Positions 1 to 8,286 of a stretch of 64,000 bases of DNA are shown here, piece by piece (position 1 is the first letter of the stretch; each line of letters opens with the position of its first letter). Source of the DNA: Paenibacillus sp. (GTDB lineage: Bacteria; Bacillota; Bacilli; Paenibacillales; Paenibacillaceae); assembly GCA_023512345.1 (NCBI GenBank), contig JAILZT010000023.1, forward strand, positions 1 through 64,000, in the 5' to 3' direction. Under the pieces are notes generated by a model. It was given only the letters and a program-made list of their open reading frames with translations. It did not search any database and had not been told where the DNA came from. Both the position numbers and the translations under genes were made by a program.

Positions 1-74
1 CCCTTAGCTCAGCTGGATAGAGCGTTTGACTACGAATCAAAAGGTCGGGAGTTCGAATCTCTCAGGGCGCGCCA
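1..74 (+). tRNA. tRNA-Arg (anticodon ACG), 5' end cut by window
   Basis: The cloverleaf is readable from the fourth base: D-arm, anticodon stem TTTGA/TCAAA around loop CTACGAA (anticodon ACG) and a T-arm with GTTCGAATC. The 3' acceptor strand AGGGCGC requires a 5' GCGCCCT, so only three bases (GCG) are missing at the window edge. The 3' CCA is encoded (72-74). Confidence 0.95.
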
Positions 75-94
75 TTTATATTTTATTTTAATGT

Positions 95-168
95 CGGGAC
101 GTAGCTCAGCTTGGTAGAGCACCTGGTTTGGGACCAGGGGGTCGCATGTTCAAATCGTGTCGTCCCGA
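95..168 (+). tRNA. tRNA-Pro (anticodon UGG)
   Basis: Acceptor strands CGGGACG and CGTCCCG pair fully. The anticodon stem CCTGG/CCAGG encloses TTTGGGA, anticodon TGG. The discriminator is A168 and CCA is not encoded. It lies 20 bp after tRNA-Arg and 12 bp before tRNA-Gly, so the three are probably one transcript. Confidence 0.95.
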
Positions 169-180
169 TTTTAATTTTTT

Positions 181-251
181 GCGGGTGTAGTTCAATGGTA
201 GAACTTTAGCCTTCCAAGCTAATAGCGTGGGTTCGATTCCCATCACCCGCT
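181..251 (+). tRNA. tRNA-Gly (anticodon UCC)
   Basis: Acceptor strands GCGGGTG and CACCCGC pair. The anticodon stem TTAGC/GCTAA encloses CTTCCAA, anticodon TCC. The T-arm GGGTTCGATTCCC is canonical. CCA is not encoded. It is the last gene of the tRNA cluster and a terminator follows at 289. Confidence 0.95.
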
Positions 252-288
252 TACCGGTTTACTAACATGATAAGATAAACATCACATG

Positions 289-315
289 AGAGCTGCGATT
301 ATCGCGGCTCTTTTT
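289..315 (+). terminator. Rho-independent terminator of the tRNA cluster
   Basis: GAGCTGCG and CGCGGCTC form a stem around a short AT loop, followed by five T. Position and direction fit termination of the tRNA transcript. Confidence 0.8.
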
Positions 316-509
316 GCATTTCAGAAGAAATAAAGGCAGTCTAACCAACAGGAGCTCTGTGGTTTAAACTTACTATGTTCTGGATTATTTAATCATAACA
401 GTAAAGGTTACAATTGAAGCAAATAGTTTAACAACCTGAGAGGAGTTTCTTAGTAAGGACTGTATTTCAATGTAGAAACTTTGATTCCTGTATGCATTTG
501 TAGCAGTAA
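316..509. other. Intergenic stretch without recognisable gene
   Basis: AT-rich sequence between the tRNA terminator and the catalase terminator. I see no ORF with a ribosome-binding site, no RNA gene and no repeat here. Confidence 0.5.
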
Positions 510-558
510 AAAGGGTAGTTCCAACAGCCATTTGCAAGGCTTTTAGAACTACCCTTTA
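510..558 (-). terminator. Inverted repeat, likely catalase terminator
   Basis: AAAGGGTAGTTC (510-521) and GAACTACCCTTT (546-557) are perfect 12-bp arms with a 24-nt loop. On the minus strand the stem runs into a T-rich end, about 40 bp after the catalase stop. Confidence 0.65.
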
Positions 559-596
559 ATTATTTCACTTTAGCTTCAACCTGTTATGTTGGATCC

Positions 597-2081
597 TTAT
601 ATCCCCTGCGGAGCAGGTAAACCAAGCCCAGCGGCGATGCGTTGTCCGAATTCTGGATCGGCTTTGAAGAAATGTCCGATTTGGCGGATTTTAATTTCAT
701 CTCTTTCGACAGGAGCCATGGCACCTACAATGTTTTGCACCAGACGCAAACGTTCATCTTCACTGAGCAGACGATACAAATCGCCGGCCTGTGTGTAATG
801 GTCATTATGGTCATAGGCAACACTATCGGCTAGGCCGGATACTTCAAAGGAAGCTGGTTTATGTTGTGGAGATTCTGTGGGTCCACCGTAGCTGTTAGGC
901 TCGTAATAGACGGATCGGCCGCCATTGGTACCGTTAGTCATAGCACCGTCACGTTGAAAGTTGTTTACTTCAGCCTTCGGCTGATTAATGGGCAGACTAT
1001 TGTGATTGGTCCCTACACGGTAGCGATGGGCATCCGCGTAAGCAAACAGGCGGCCCTGCAGCATTTTATCAGGGGAGGCTTCAATTCCCGGCACGAAAGA
1101 ACCAGGGGAGAAGGTAGCCTGCTCAACTTCAGCAAAATAGTTCTCCGGATTACGATCAAGGACCATGCGTCCAACTTCGATCAGCGGGTAATCCTTCTGG
1201 GACCAAACCTTTGTTACATCAAAAGGATCAAAGCGATACGTATTTGCGTCCTCGATCGGCATAATTTGGACATGTAATCTCCAGGCTGGGAAATCTCCCT
1301 TATCAATCGCGTTGAACAAATCCTCTGTATGGTAATCCGGGTTCTCTCCGGCAATTTTAGCAGCCAAATTAACATCCAAATTCTGAACACCCTGCTCAGT
1401 TTTGAAATGATATTTCACCCAAACAGCAGCCCCTTCTGCATTAACCCATTTAAACGTGTGGCTTCCGAAGCCATGCATATGTCTAAGTGTAGCGGGTATT
1501 CCTCGGTCAGACATCAGAATAGTTACCTGGTGCAGAGACTCAGGAGATAGAGACCAGAAGTCCCATACGGCATTCGGATTCTTCAAGTGCGTCTGCGGAT
1601 GGCGTTTCTGTGTATGAATGAAGTCGGGGAATTTGATGGCATCACGAATAAAAAAGACCGGCGTATTATTACCTACAAGATCATAATTTCCTTCTTCTGT
1701 GTAAAACTTGACGGCAAAGCCACGAGGATCACGCACCGTATCAGCCGAACCCAGCTCCCCGGCAACCGTAGAGAAACGGATGAACATAGGTGTGCGTTTA
1801 CCAATACCGGAAAGGAAGTTCGCTTTGGTATATTGGGACAAATCATTAGTAACCTCAAAATATCCATGGGCTCCAGCACCCTTCGCATGTACAACACGTT
1901 CCGGCACACGCTCCCTGTTAAAATGCGCTAATTTTTCAAGAAGGTGAACATCTTGTATCAAAGTCGGGCCACGAGACCCGGCTGTCATTGAGTTTTGGTT
2001 ATCACCTACCGGAGCACCCCAGCTCGTTGTAAGGTTATTGGTAATAGGCTTATTGGTTGTTGGCTCGTTGTTGGAATTCAT
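597..2081 (-). CDS. katA: Monofunctional haem catalase
   Basis: 494 residues, the usual size for a small-subunit haem catalase, which converts hydrogen peroxide to water and oxygen in the cytoplasm. Seen directly: the distal-side motif RVPERVVHAKGAGAHG with catalytic His65, the VGNNTPVFFIRD motif carrying the distal Asn (138/139), and the proximal haem-ligand motif RLFAYADAHRYR with Arg344 and Tyr348. There is no C-terminal flavodoxin-like extension, so it is not a large-subunit type. The ATG follows AGGGGG at good spacing. It stands alone, with its own promoter (2130-2157) and terminator. A PerR-like box over the -10 element suggests peroxide induction (inference). Confidence 0.96.
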   Translation of the reverse strand: MNSNNEPTTNKPITNNLTTSWGAPVGDNQNSMTAGSRGPTLIQDVHLLEKLAHFNRERVPERVVHAKGAGAHGYFEVTNDLSQYTKANFLSGIGKRTPMFIRFSTVAGELGSADTVRDPRGFAVKFYTEEGNYDLVGNNTPVFFIRDAIKFPDFIHTQKRHPQTHLKNPNAVWDFWSLSPESLHQVTILMSDRGIPATLRHMHGFGSHTFKWVNAEGAAVWVKYHFKTEQGVQNLDVNLAAKIAGENPDYHTEDLFNAIDKGDFPAWRLHVQIMPIEDANTYRFDPFDVTKVWSQKDYPLIEVGRMVLDRNPENYFAEVEQATFSPGSFVPGIEASPDKMLQGRLFAYADAHRYRVGTNHNSLPINQPKAEVNNFQRDGAMTNGTNGGRSVYYEPNSYGGPTESPQHKPASFEVSGLADSVAYDHNDHYTQAGDLYRLLSEDERLRLVQNIVGAMAPVERDEIKIRQIGHFFKADPEFGQRIAAGLGLPAPQGI

Positions 2082-2124
2082 ATTGTTGACCCCCTATTAG
2101 GATTTGATTTTAGAATAAGTATAA

Positions 2125-2157
2125 ATACTATGATAACAATTCTCAGCAGGATTGCAA
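2125..2157 (-). promoter_or_regulatory. Catalase promoter with PerR-like box
   Basis: Read on the minus strand: -35 TTGCAA (2152-2157), 16-bp spacer, -10 TATCAT (2130-2135). Over the -10 lies TTGTTATCATAGTAT (2125-2139), an imperfect dyad resembling the PerR consensus TTATAATNATTATAA at about nine positions. The promoter is plausible; the PerR assignment is inference from consensus and from the downstream gene. Confidence 0.45.
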
Positions 2158-2261
2158 TACTTTTTTAGAATTATTTTAAATAAGGAAATATGTAGGGGCA
2201 TAAAGAGAGGAGTTTCTGTTTGTCGCCTAAGACTAAGGGGTGTAATTGCGTAGTAAGCTTG

Positions 2262-2303
2262 TAAAAAACAAATCGATCCCAGCCATGGTAGGTTGGGATC
2301 GAT
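2262..2303 (-). terminator. Terminator of the glucan phosphorylase gene
   Basis: ATCGATCCCAGCC (2272-2284) pairs with GGTTGGGATCGAT (2291-2303). On the minus strand the stem is followed by TGTTTTTTAC. It lies directly after the stop codon at 2326. Confidence 0.8.
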
Positions 2304-2325
2304 AATAAGCTTTCGTGATTACGAG

Positions 2326-3942
2326 TTACGATTTAATATACATTCTGTTGTAATACTCATCGAGCATACGTTTTGTAGCGAACTCGGTTCGTGTGGTCTC
2401 GATGCTCTTCCTCATCATGTCTACCCACTGATCTCGCTGATCATAATAGGTTGGCAGTACGCGGTTCAAGAGAGTATCATACAACGCATCGCTATCATGC
2501 TGATCTAGAACCTTGAAGTCAGTGGTCTCGAAGCCATCTCCAATTTGCCAACCATTTTCGCCATCGATACATGCCTCTGGCCACCAGCCGTCTAGAATAG
2601 AGCAGTTGAGCACCCCGTTCATCGCTGCTTTCATCCCTGAGGTTCCGCTAGCTTCCAACGGACGACGTGGATTATTCAGCCAAATATCAGAACCTCGTGT
2701 CAGTTGCGCTCCAATGGTCATATCGTAATTCTCTAAGAAGACCACACTCTTTGGATATTTTTTCATCATAGCCACTAGGTTGCTGACAATCTTCTTGCCA
2801 TTATCATCGAGTGGATGAGCTTTACCAGAGAAAACGATCTGGATCTTGCCGCTTTCCAAATAGGGCTCAATAATATCAGGCTGCGAGAAGATTAGGTCAC
2901 TGCGTTTGTAAGGTGCCGCTCTACGTGAGAATCCAATTAAAAGGTTGTCGGGATTTAAGGAAATTCCAGACCGTTCTTTGATGAATTTAATTAACTCACC
3001 TTTGATCTCTGTATGTGTAGCCCAAAGATCACCGCCTTCTTCAAAGGTCTTAGTTATGCGTTCATCTACCCAGGTAGGAGTATGAATAGCATTGGTTATC
3101 CCGATAATTTCGGATCTTCCAGCTACTTCTTTCCACATTTTCCTTGCTGTTACGGCATGCAGCTGGGCAACGGCGTTAGAAATACGTGACAAACGAAGAC
3201 CGGCAACGGTCATATTAAAAGGTTCGCCGCCGATCCGCTCCATTTGCTCGCGTGTAAGTCCATTGAATGCACTCATATATTCGAGACGGTCCAAAGGATG
3301 GGATTCATTACCTTCCATAATCGGTGTATGGGTAGTGAACACGACTTCTTCCCTTGTCGCTTTCCATGCTTCCTCAAACGTATTGCCTCCAGACATCTTT
3401 TCACGAATCAGTTCTATGGCCGCCAAAGCCGCATGCCCTTCGTTGAAATGATACACATCAATGGGAATATCCAGAGCTCGCATGGCTTTCACGCCGCCGA
3501 TACCGAGCACAATTTCCTGAGCAATCCGTTCTTCGCCGAACCAGCCATATAGCTGCCCGGTAATCCAAGCGTCGTTGTTCTCAGGAATATCTGTATCCAG
3601 CAAATATAACGGTTGATTACCAAAATGCTCTGTTTTCCACACTTTACAGATTACATTCGTCTTTCTAACCTTTACTGTAACTTGTACGCCTGTATCTTCT
3701 AGGAAATCGTATACATAGTTATGATAGGAGTCATAGGGTTGACCTGCTGCATCAATCTTTTGATCGGTATAGCCTTGCTTCCACTTCAACCCGATGGGGA
3801 TGATGGGGGCATCAATATCCTTGGCACCTTTAATGTAATCACCTGCTAAAATACCCAGGCCTCCGGCATACATTTTGAAATCGGAATGCAGCCCATACTC
3901 CATACTGAAATAAGCCACTGTTGGTAATTTGGTCTCGTTCAC
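2326..3942 (-). CDS. glgP: Alpha-glucan (glycogen/maltodextrin) phosphorylase, short GT35 form
   Basis: 538 residues. It should phosphorolyse alpha-1,4-glucans to glucose 1-phosphate using pyridoxal phosphate. The start VAYFSMEYGLHSDFKMYAGG and the PLP motif EASGTSGMKAAMNG (Lys438 as Schiff-base lysine) identify the GT35 family. At this length it belongs to the shorter subgroup (TIGR02094-like), not the roughly 800-residue glycogen phosphorylase. The C-terminal DGWWPEACIDGENGWQIG is also typical. The gene stands alone rather than in a glg operon, with a terminator behind it and two cre/LacI-type sites upstream (4005-4056), which fits carbon-source control. The symbol is used in the family sense; the preferred glucan is not readable from sequence. 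Confidence 0.9.
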   Translation of the reverse strand: MNETKLPTVAYFSMEYGLHSDFKMYAGGLGILAGDYIKGAKDIDAPIIPIGLKWKQGYTDQKIDAAGQPYDSYHNYVYDFLEDTGVQVTVKVRKTNVICKVWKTEHFGNQPLYLLDTDIPENNDAWITGQLYGWFGEERIAQEIVLGIGGVKAMRALDIPIDVYHFNEGHAALAAIELIREKMSGGNTFEEAWKATREEVVFTTHTPIMEGNESHPLDRLEYMSAFNGLTREQMERIGGEPFNMTVAGLRLSRISNAVAQLHAVTARKMWKEVAGRSEIIGITNAIHTPTWVDERITKTFEEGGDLWATHTEIKGELIKFIKERSGISLNPDNLLIGFSRRAAPYKRSDLIFSQPDIIEPYLESGKIQIVFSGKAHPLDDNGKKIVSNLVAMMKKYPKSVVFLENYDMTIGAQLTRGSDIWLNNPRRPLEASGTSGMKAAMNGVLNCSILDGWWPEACIDGENGWQIGDGFETTDFKVLDQHDSDALYDTLLNRVLPTYYDQRDQWVDMMRKSIETTRTEFATKRMLDEYYNRMYIKS

Positions 3943-4004
3943 TTGATAAGCCTCCTAGTAACAATTAGATTTAAAAAAGGTAAATCTGTTGGCATTATCT
4001 AAGG

Positions 4005-4056
4005 TGCAAACGTTTGCTCAAAAAATCGAGGTTGGCTATAACTGAAAGCGATTGCA
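4005..4056. promoter_or_regulatory. Two CG-centred operator-like sites (cre / LacI-family type)
   Basis: GCAAACGTTTGC (4006-4017) is a perfect 12-bp palindrome with a CG centre. TGAAAGCGATTGCA (4043-4056) is close to the CcpA cre consensus TGWAANCGNTNWCA. Both lie in the 307-bp gap between the phosphorylase (minus) and the stalk protein (plus), nearer to the phosphorylase. The rest of the gap shows only a short hairpin CATACC/GGTATG (4185-4201) in front of the stalk-protein gene. Confidence 0.5.
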
Positions 4057-4249
4057 CGTATATTCTAGCACACCTGGGGCGGAAAAGCATATCGAAGTTT
4101 TAGGTAGTCCTCCTTGGCTAGTGCTTTAGATGCGTTGCAATTAATGCCCCGAGCCATATTTCCCGAAAATCGCATCTTCTATAACATACCGTGAAGGTAT
4201 GGCCGAAAATAATAAAGATACATACAACAACTTAGGAGGTACAGAACAC

Positions 4250-5116
4250 ATGAAAAAAAGCTTTATGATCCTAGTTAGCTGCATATTGGCAGTTAGCCTT
4301 ACGTCGGGTGCTGCATTAGCAAAATCCCCAAACGGCAATGGAGAAGGTAAAAAGCAAGGAGCCACAGCAACCAAGTCTGTTACTGCACCAGCAAAAACAA
4401 ATGAAAAAGTAGTAAAGGACAAGGCAACCGTAACTTCCGTGACCTATGCTACTTATGGCAACAACGGACATAATGGATATAAAGGGCTTTTGAAAGCGAT
4501 CGAAAATGTAAAGGACAAGCCATCCGGTGCAGTGATTGCCGAGCTTTTGTTGACTAAGTATAATACCCAACTTACTCCTGAAATGAAAGCTCAACTCGAG
4601 GCGATTGTAGAGAAAGATGCGGCATTGTCGGCACTTGCTGATATTTTAGCTAAAAAAGGAAGCGTTACCGATGCGGTATACGTTCAAAAAGAAGCTATCC
4701 TAGCGAATGTTACGAATTTGGATTCTTATAAAAAGCTGGGCGTGTTGTATGAAAAAACGGGCAAAAAAGGCGTTAAGCTATTCGTTAACGGCGAAGAGTC
4801 TGCCTCTGCAGTCGCTCCTATTCTTACAACCGGAACTACATTAGTACCGTTCAGAGCGATCTCTGAATCCTTGCAAGCAGAAGTGGTCTGGAACCAAAAG
4901 GAGCGTTCCGTTACCGTTACTCGTGATGGCACAACAGTGAAGCTCTTTATTGATAAAAAGACTGCATACGTAAATGGTCAACCTGTTACCCTTCAGGTAC
5001 CTGCAGCAATCGTAAAAGGCAACACAGTAGTACCTGTTCGATTCGTAAGTGAAGCTCTGAAGGCTACTGTGAAGTGGGAAGCAGAATCCCAAACTGTAGT
5101 AATCTACGAAGAGTAG
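4250..5116 (+). CDS. Exported stalk-domain (copper amine oxidase N-terminal-like) protein
   Basis: 288 residues. The start at 4250 is chosen because TTAGGAGG lies just upstream and a signal peptide follows (KK, hydrophobic core, likely cleavage after Ala24); an upstream in-frame ATG at 4199 lacks these. After a low-complexity K/A/T-rich segment comes a helical region. The C-terminal 110 residues carry the repeated pattern LFVNGEE..TLVPFRAISE..V.W and YVNGQPV..VPVRFVSEAL..V.W, which is the Cu-amine-oxidase N1 'stalk' domain. That domain is very common in exported Paenibacillus proteins and is non-catalytic. Role unknown: cell-wall or surface protein. Single gene with its own terminator. Confidence 0.85.
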   Translation: MKKSFMILVSCILAVSLTSGAALAKSPNGNGEGKKQGATATKSVTAPAKTNEKVVKDKATVTSVTYATYGNNGHNGYKGLLKAIENVKDKPSGAVIAELLLTKYNTQLTPEMKAQLEAIVEKDAALSALADILAKKGSVTDAVYVQKEAILANVTNLDSYKKLGVLYEKTGKKGVKLFVNGEESASAVAPILTTGTTLVPFRAISESLQAEVVWNQKERSVTVTRDGTTVKLFIDKKTAYVNGQPVTLQVPAAIVKGNTVVPVRFVSEALKATVKWEAESQTVVIYEE

Positions 5117-5140
5117 GAATCATTAGTTATAAGCTAAGTG

Positions 5141-5179
5141 GAGGGACACGGCATTTGCTGCCGTGTCCCTCTTTTTTTA
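5141..5179 (+). terminator. Terminator after the stalk-protein gene
   Basis: AGGGACACGGCA and TGCCGTGTCCCT form a 12-bp stem with a 5-nt loop, followed by seven T. Confidence 0.9.
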
Positions 5180-5298
5180 TCGGATGCCCAAAGGGTTTGT
5201 TGATTTAACGGGTTAAAGCCAATAAGATAGAGATTATGAACATTAAAGCCGTGAGCATCAGGAGAAGATATACATAATAGGGCATAAGGAGCTGTAAT

Positions 5299-6063
5299 AT
5301 GAGTCGCATAGTGACCGTGAAAAATGTAATGATCGGTGAGGGAATACCAAAGATATGTGTTCCGATTATGGGGGCAACGGGTTCTGAATTAATGCAGGAA
5401 GCTGAGGCATTGAAGTCCCTGGCTCCCGATTTATTCGAGTGGAGGACTGACTTTTTTGAGCATGTAGAGGATATGGAAGCGGTTATGGGAGCACTGAGAG
5501 ATATCCGCTCGGTAATTCCGGACCTTCCGCTCATTTTCACCTTCCGAAGTGCTAAAGAAGGCGGGCAGAAGCAGATTAGTACGGAATATTACATATCCCT
5601 GAATAAGACAGCTGCGGAAAGCGGCCTGGTCGATATTGTGGATGTTGAATTATTTAACGAGGAAGCGGATGTAAAAGCCATCATTGCAGCCGCGCATGCG
5701 CACAAAGTGTTCGTAATCATTTCCAACCATGATTTTCACGGAACTCCTCCCAAAGAGGAAATCCTATCACGGCTGCGAAAAGCACAGGATCTTGGCGGTG
5801 ATCTTCCCAAAATAGCGGTTATGCCAAATCATGCAGGGGATGTGTTGACTCTGCTGGAAGCCACGTACATCATGAAAGAACAATATGCAGACCGTCCAAT
5901 TATTACAATGTCTATGGCTGGAACGGGTGTAATCAGTCGGCTCACGGGTGAAATATTCGGCTCTGCCCTGACTTTTGGGGCTGCTCAAAAGGTTTCAGCA
6001 CCGGGCCAGGTGGCCGTTGCTGAGATGAGAGATATGCTATCCTTACTACATCGAAATCAATAA
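5299..6063 (+). CDS. aroD: Type I 3-dehydroquinate dehydratase
   Basis: 254 residues, normal for the type I (Schiff-base) enzyme that converts 3-dehydroquinate to 3-dehydroshikimate in the shikimate pathway. Motifs: DLFEWRTD (Glu47, Arg49 for substrate), ISNHDFHGTP with catalytic His144, and KIAVMPNHAGD with Schiff-base Lys171. The C-terminal MSMAGTGVISRLTGEIFGS and PGQVAV are the usual lid and substrate-carboxylate region. AAGGAG precedes the ATG. The gene is not in an aro operon; a terminator follows at once. A type I enzyme in this group of bacteria can serve biosynthesis or quinate catabolism; the context does not decide. Confidence 0.95.
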   Translation: MSRIVTVKNVMIGEGIPKICVPIMGATGSELMQEAEALKSLAPDLFEWRTDFFEHVEDMEAVMGALRDIRSVIPDLPLIFTFRSAKEGGQKQISTEYYISLNKTAAESGLVDIVDVELFNEEADVKAIIAAAHAHKVFVIISNHDFHGTPPKEEILSRLRKAQDLGGDLPKIAVMPNHAGDVLTLLEATYIMKEQYADRPIITMSMAGTGVISRLTGEIFGSALTFGAAQKVSAPGQVAVAEMRDMLSLLHRNQ

Positions 6064-6099
6064 AAAAACAGCATCCGATATGATGGATGCTGTTTTTTT
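6062..6099 (+). terminator. Terminator after aroD
   Basis: Starts inside the stop codon. AAAAACAGCATCC pairs with GGATGCTGTTTTT and a T-run follows. The A-run on the other side would let it work in both directions. Confidence 0.9.
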
Positions 6100-6105
6100 A
6101 TGTTC

Positions 6106-6195
6106 AAATATCAGAAAGTATTATATTTCAGTACACTTTCTGATATTTCTACGAGAAACGGATAGCGTCCCATTGAGGACGGCAAAGCCGTTTCT
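6106..6195 (+). other. Two strong hairpins between aroD and the rbs promoter
   Basis: Hairpin A has perfect 14-bp arms AAATATCAGAAAGT (6106-6119) and ACTTTCTGATATTT (6135-6148). Hairpin B has an outer stem AGAAACGG (6154-6161)/CCGTTTCT (6188-6195), an internal loop ATAG/GCAAAG and an inner stem CGTCC (6166-6170)/GGACG (6177-6181) with a 6-nt loop. No known riboswitch consensus fits. The pair lies upstream of the best rbsR promoter, so it is not obviously a leader of the rbs mRNA. Confidence 0.45.
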
Positions 6196-6216
6196 TCTTG
6201 ACCTAATAATTATGTA

Positions 6217-6320
6217 TTGCAAACGAAAAAGACCTGTGCTATATTTGTGTGGTACCGCTACCACATCATATAAAACTAGTGTTTACGCAGTTTCTTGGTT
6301 TATATGGAAGCGATACCATA
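6217..6320 (+). promoter_or_regulatory. rbs operon promoter with two LacI-type operators
   Basis: -35 TTGCAA (6217-6222), 17-bp spacer, -10 TATATT (6240-6245). Operator O1, TGTGGTACCGCTACCACA (6248-6265), is palindromic at 16 of 18 positions and starts 2 nt after the -10. Operator O2, TATGGAAGCGATACCATA (6303-6320), matches at 14 of 18. Their central CG steps (6256-6257 and 6311-6312) are 55 bp apart. Adjacency to rbsR implies autoregulation and ribose induction (inference). Confidence 0.75.
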
Positions 6321-6346
6321 AGATTGAGTCGGGAAGTGAAGCTAGG

Positions 6347-7345
6347 ATGGCAACCATAGGTGATGTAGCTAAATTAGCTGGAATATCTGTTTCTACAGTC
6401 TCCCGCTATTTAAACAAAAGTGGATACGTAAATGCTGAAACGGAAATGAAAATCAAACATGCGATAGAGAAATTGAATTATTCCCCCAGTGTTGTAGCAA
6501 GAGGGCTGGCCGGGAAAAACACAAAAACATTAGCATTACTATTACCTGATATTTCTAACCCCTTTTTTCCGGAGTTAGCCAGAGCGGTTGAAGATGTAGC
6601 CTCTATCTACGGTTACACAGTCATCCTCTGCAATACAGATGGCCAAGTGGGAAAAGAAAAAAAGTATATCGATGCTTTAAAAAGTAAAAATATCGATGGC
6701 ATCATCTTTGCCTCTCATACCTTGGGTCAGGAAGATGTAGACAAGCTGGCCTCTTACAATATTCCTTATGTGTGCTTAGACCGGGCACCTACGAATGGAA
6801 ACTGCAGTGTTGTTCGTTCCAATGATCTGGAAGGCAGCAAGTTAGCAGTGAAGCATCTACTGGAAGCAGGTTGTAAGAAGATAGCACATATTTATGGTCC
6901 ACAAGATTTAATCACTTCTAAAGAACGATTGATTGGATATGAGGAAGCGGTAAGAGCTTTTGATTGGTTCAGCCCGAGTCTGATGGTGCCAGGTGATTTC
7001 GGGATTGAAAGTGGAAAAAGGGCTACTGAAATCCTAATGAACCGACATCCGGACATTGATGCTATTTTTGCAGGAAATGATTTAATGGCTTTCGGAGCTC
7101 TAAAAGTACTGCATCGAATGGGCATTAACGTTCCTGAGCAAGTAGCCGTTTGTGGGTACGATGGAATCAGCATTACTGAAATTACAGAGCCTGAATTAAC
7201 AACGATCGCTCAACCCATATACGACATGGGGGCGCTCGTCTCGAGAATTCTGATCAAAAAAATCGAAGGTGACTTAGAGGAAGACCAAATACATGTGCTT
7301 GACGTCAAATTGACTGCAAGAGAATCAACCAGAAGGAGAGGGTGA
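6347..7345 (+). CDS. rbsR: LacI-family ribose operon repressor
   Basis: 332 residues. The start at 6347 is chosen because the LacI DNA-binding domain begins there (ATIGDVAKLAGISVSTVSRY, then the hinge-helix region near residues 48-60); a long upstream extension to 6080 in the same frame runs through the aroD terminator and is not coding. The rest is a periplasmic-binding-protein-like effector domain (LALLLPDISNPFFPELARAV to the C-terminus). It is first gene of rbsRKDACB and faces the two palindromic operators at 6248 and 6303, so it should repress its own operon until ribose (or a derivative) binds. Ribose specificity is inferred from the operon. Confidence 0.92.
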   Translation: MATIGDVAKLAGISVSTVSRYLNKSGYVNAETEMKIKHAIEKLNYSPSVVARGLAGKNTKTLALLLPDISNPFFPELARAVEDVASIYGYTVILCNTDGQVGKEKKYIDALKSKNIDGIIFASHTLGQEDVDKLASYNIPYVCLDRAPTNGNCSVVRSNDLEGSKLAVKHLLEAGCKKIAHIYGPQDLITSKERLIGYEEAVRAFDWFSPSLMVPGDFGIESGKRATEILMNRHPDIDAIFAGNDLMAFGALKVLHRMGINVPEQVAVCGYDGISITEITEPELTTIAQPIYDMGALVSRILIKKIEGDLEEDQIHVLDVKLTARESTRRRG

Positions 7346-7347
7346 CC

Positions 7348-8286
7348 ATGAAGATGCCTCATATAGTCGTGATCGGCAGTTTGAATATGGATATTGTGAT
7401 AGAAGCGGATAGACACCCACAGATGGGAGAAACCCTTTTAGGGCAGAATGCTCGTTTCATACCTGGTGGTAAAGGAGCGAATCAAGCAGTTCAGGCAGCG
7501 AGGCTTGGAGCCAGAACAACAATGATCGGAGCGGTCGGAGCAGATAGCTTTGGTCAAGATCTTCTCAAGGCATTGGATAACGAGAAGATTAATAGACATT
7601 CCGTTAAGGTTGTGGAGGGTAGTTCTACTGGAGTTGCCTCCATCTTTATCACGAACGGGGATAACAGCATTGTAGTTGTACCGGGGGCTAATTATCAATT
7701 GACACCTGAGGATATAGATACACATGAAGATATCATCCAAGATGCAGATCTTGTTCTTCTACAGCTGGAGATTCCTTTGGAGACGGTACGACATGCCGTT
7801 AAGAAGGCAAAGGCTTTGGGTAAAATGATCATTTTAAATCCGGCACCAGCACAATCGCTGCCTGATGATCTGTTGAAGAGTGTCGATTATATCACACCTA
7901 ACCGTACAGAGCTCGGTTTGCTAACAGGAATGAACACGGAAGGTGAAGCACTGGAAGCTGCAATGAGAAGTTTAATACAAATGGGAATTAGCAATGTGGT
8001 GACAACTTTGGGGGCCGAGGGTTCAGCCTTTTTAGAAGAGAATGGCAATCTGCATGAGGTAACAGGATACAAAGTTTCCGTTGTTGATACTACAGGTGCA
8101 GGAGACTCGTTCAATGCAGGTTTAGCCTACTCGCTGGCAATGGGGGACAGTCTAGAGCAATCCGTATCCTTTGCTAGTAAGGTTTCTGCCTTAGCCGTTA
8201 CACGATTTGGAGCCCAAGCGGGTATGGCTAGTCTAGAAGAAGTTACTCGGTTTGGGAATAACATCACGGGAGAAGGAACAATATGA
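7348..8286 (+). CDS. rbsK: Ribokinase
   Basis: 312 residues from ATG 7348. This start has AGAAGGAGAG about 7 nt upstream; a GTG at 7342 overlapping the rbsR stop is too close to it. The PfkB-family enzyme phosphorylates D-ribose at O5 with ATP. Motifs: N-terminal GSLNMDIV, the substrate motif PGGKGANQAVQAARLG, NPAPA, the TPNRTE motif, and DTTGAGDSFNAG, whose Asp (residue 253) is the catalytic base and whose GAGD forms the anion hole. Translationally coupled to rbsR upstream and overlapping rbsD by ATGA. Confidence 0.96.
   Translation: MKMPHIVVIGSLNMDIVIEADRHPQMGETLLGQNARFIPGGKGANQAVQAARLGARTTMIGAVGADSFGQDLLKALDNEKINRHSVKVVEGSSTGVASIFITNGDNSIVVVPGANYQLTPEDIDTHEDIIQDADLVLLQLEIPLETVRHAVKKAKALGKMIILNPAPAQSLPDDLLKSVDYITPNRTELGLLTGMNTEGEALEAAMRSLIQMGISNVVTTLGAEGSAFLEENGNLHEVTGYKVSVVDTTGAGDSFNAGLAYSLAMGDSLEQSVSFASKVSALAVTRFGAQAGMASLEEVTRFGNNITGEGTI

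Noticed and set aside
6106..6195. Cyclic-di-GMP-I (GEMM) riboswitch suggested by GGACGGCAAAGCC
   Set aside because: The element lacks the GGGCAAACC strand and the helix order of that class, and it lies upstream of the best promoter.
6080..6346. 89-residue N-terminal extension of RbsR
   Set aside because: It starts inside the aroD terminator and reads through the rbs promoter and operators. The LacI helix-turn-helix begins at 6347.
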